From the NCBI GenBank assembly GCA_021161165.1, contig JAGHBF010000042.1, positions 1-5,661 on the forward strand: a stretch of 5,661 nucleotides of DNA, in the 5' to 3' direction. Made by a program: the position numbers and the translations under genes. Shown here one piece after another: positions 4,770 to 5,661 of the stretch. Position 1 is the stretch's first letter; each line of letters begins with the position of its first letter. A model generated the notes under the pieces. That model ran no database searches and was not told where the DNA came from. It was given only the letters and a program-made list of their open reading frames with translations. The stretch is from Candidatus Aminicenantota bacterium (GTDB lineage: Bacteria; Acidobacteriota; Aminicenantia; S016-38).

Positions 4770-5661
4770 GTGATTTACGAAATTCCCGGCGAACTTCTGG
4801 AAAATGAAATATTGAAAACAGAGATCGACCCTTTATCCCTTCCAATTTTTAGAAAAAAATCCAGGTTTATAGCCATAAAGATACCTGCAGTTAAATCCCC
4901 TGCAGCGAATATAATAAAACAGGAAATGCTTTCGGCAGGAGGAGATGCTGCGGTCCACAGGAATGTAATAAACTGCAAGATAGAAAATTCTCCGGTCATT
5001 ATAATGGGAACTGAGGCACAAATAGAAAAAGCGGCCAAAAAACTCCTTCAAATGGATTACTGGGGACTGAGGGAGACAGGAAAGGAATTGTTGGATTTTT
5101 TGAAGTCTAAAAATTTAAAAATAAGAATCAGGAATACTGAATACAATTTTTCCTCTAAAACTTATATTATTGGAATAATAAATGTTACCCCGGATTCCTT
5201 CTTTGAAGGCTCAAGGGTAACTCCGAAAAAGGCCGGAGAGATAGCTGAAAAAATGGTGGAAGATGGAGCTGACTTCATTGACGTTGGGGGAGAATCGTCA
5301 CGGCCTGGTGCAGAACCAGTTCCATTAGAAGAAGAGCTCAAAAGGGTAATTCCTGCTATAAGAGAAATAAGAAAAAGGGTGGATGTTCCGATTTCAATTG
5401 ATACTTACAAAGCCCGGGTTGCTGAAGAGGCCCTCAACGAGGGAGCGGACATAATTAATGACATCTCTTCTCTAAGGTTTGACCCTGACATGGGAAAGGT
5501 CGCAGCAGAAAAAAACGCTCCGGTAATTCTGATGCACATGAAAGGAACACCCAGGGACATGCAGAAAAATCCATATTACGATGATGCAATCCTTGAAATA
5601 TTGGAATTTTTAAGAGAAAGAATTGAGTATGCAACAAAACTTGGAATTAGAGGTATAATAA
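4770..5661 (+). CDS. folP: Dihydropteroate synthase with N-terminal extension, 3' end beyond window
   Basis: An open frame from GTG 4770 to the right edge (297 complete codons), so the gene is partial. FolP condenses 6-hydroxymethyl-dihydropterin pyrophosphate with p-aminobenzoate to make dihydropteroate and is the sulfonamide target. TIM-barrel motifs appear in order: INVTPDSF (137-144), DVGGESSRPGA (171-181), ISIDTYK (208-214), IINDISS (228-234) and ILMHMKGTPRDMQ (253-265). The frame is cut just before the expected DPG.GF.K loop; the later substrate-binding Lys and the C-terminal Arg-x-His region are not seen. Before the barrel lie about 130 residues, against roughly 15-20 in E. coli FolP. 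This extension includes PAANIIKQEML, a GGDAAVHR segment and an alpha/beta-looking stretch ending in a Lys/Leu-rich helix; it has no motif I can assign. It pairs with folE2 upstream (20-base gap, strong ribosome site), so both act in folate synthesis. Confidence 0.93.
   Translation, partial: MIYEIPGELLENEILKTEIDPLSLPIFRKKSRFIAIKIPAVKSPAANIIKQEMLSAGGDAAVHRNVINCKIENSPVIIMGTEAQIEKAAKKLLQMDYWGLRETGKELLDFLKSKNLKIRIRNTEYNFSSKTYIIGIINVTPDSFFEGSRVTPKKAGEIAEKMVEDGADFIDVGGESSRPGAEPVPLEEELKRVIPAIREIRKRVDVPISIDTYKARVAEEALNEGADIINDISSLRFDPDMGKVAAEKNAPVILMHMKGTPRDMQKNPYYDDAILEILEFLRERIEYATKLGIRGII

Noticed and set aside
4775..5051. Minus-strand open frames opposite the folP extension
   Set aside because: The + strand frame carries a strong ribosome site and continues into unmistakable FolP motifs; the opposite frames are low-quality shadows.
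1..5661. CRISPR array, insertion sequence, phage or defence genes
   Set aside because: No regularly spaced direct repeats, transposase, integrase or defence-type motifs were found on either strand.

Overview
This is an ordinary bacterial chromosomal segment. It is moderately AT-rich and gene-dense, with frequent ATA (Ile) and AGA/AGG (Arg) codons, strong Shine-Dalgarno sites before several genes, GTG and TTG starts as well as ATG, and a tRNA gene with no encoded CCA. These traits, with a bactofilin, a LipM-type octanoyltransferase and a type IB GTP cyclohydrolase, suggest an anaerobic or thermophilic, non-model bacterial lineage. The window does not allow a confident phylum call.

Layout: (1) Positions 1-139 hold no convincing gene. 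They contain a long imperfect palindrome (11-60) that may be a terminator for a + strand gene outside the window, or a dispersed REP-like repeat. (2) A minus-strand pair, ribH (1007-540) and nusB (538-140), is separated by one base and driven by an extended -10 promoter. It couples the penultimate step of riboflavin synthesis with the antitermination factor NusB. (3) A 150-base divergent region carries that promoter, an A/T palindrome and a good sigma-70-type promoter facing right. (4) A tightly packed + strand set follows: a bactofilin (1162-1584), an aldehyde dehydrogenase (1577-3085, 8-base overlap) and a LipM-like octanoyltransferase (3086-3859, TTG start directly after the previous stop). 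(5) A second extended -10 element precedes tRNA-Arg(ACG) (3884-3957). (6) folE2 (3973-4749) and the 5' part of folP (4770 to the right edge) form a folate cassette. FolE2 supplies the dihydroneopterin triphosphate precursor. FolP joins the pterin to p-aminobenzoate and here carries a long N-terminal extension.

The common theme is cofactor supply (riboflavin, lipoate, folate), with a cytoskeletal protein and a dehydrogenase in between. I found no CRISPR array, insertion sequence, phage gene, toxin-antitoxin pair or defence system, and I do not claim a new biological system. The points most worth a second look are the extra N-terminal region of FolP, the tRNA-Arg/folE2 junction with its leader lacking a Shine-Dalgarno site, the palindrome at the left edge, and the bactofilin-ALDH-LipM grouping.
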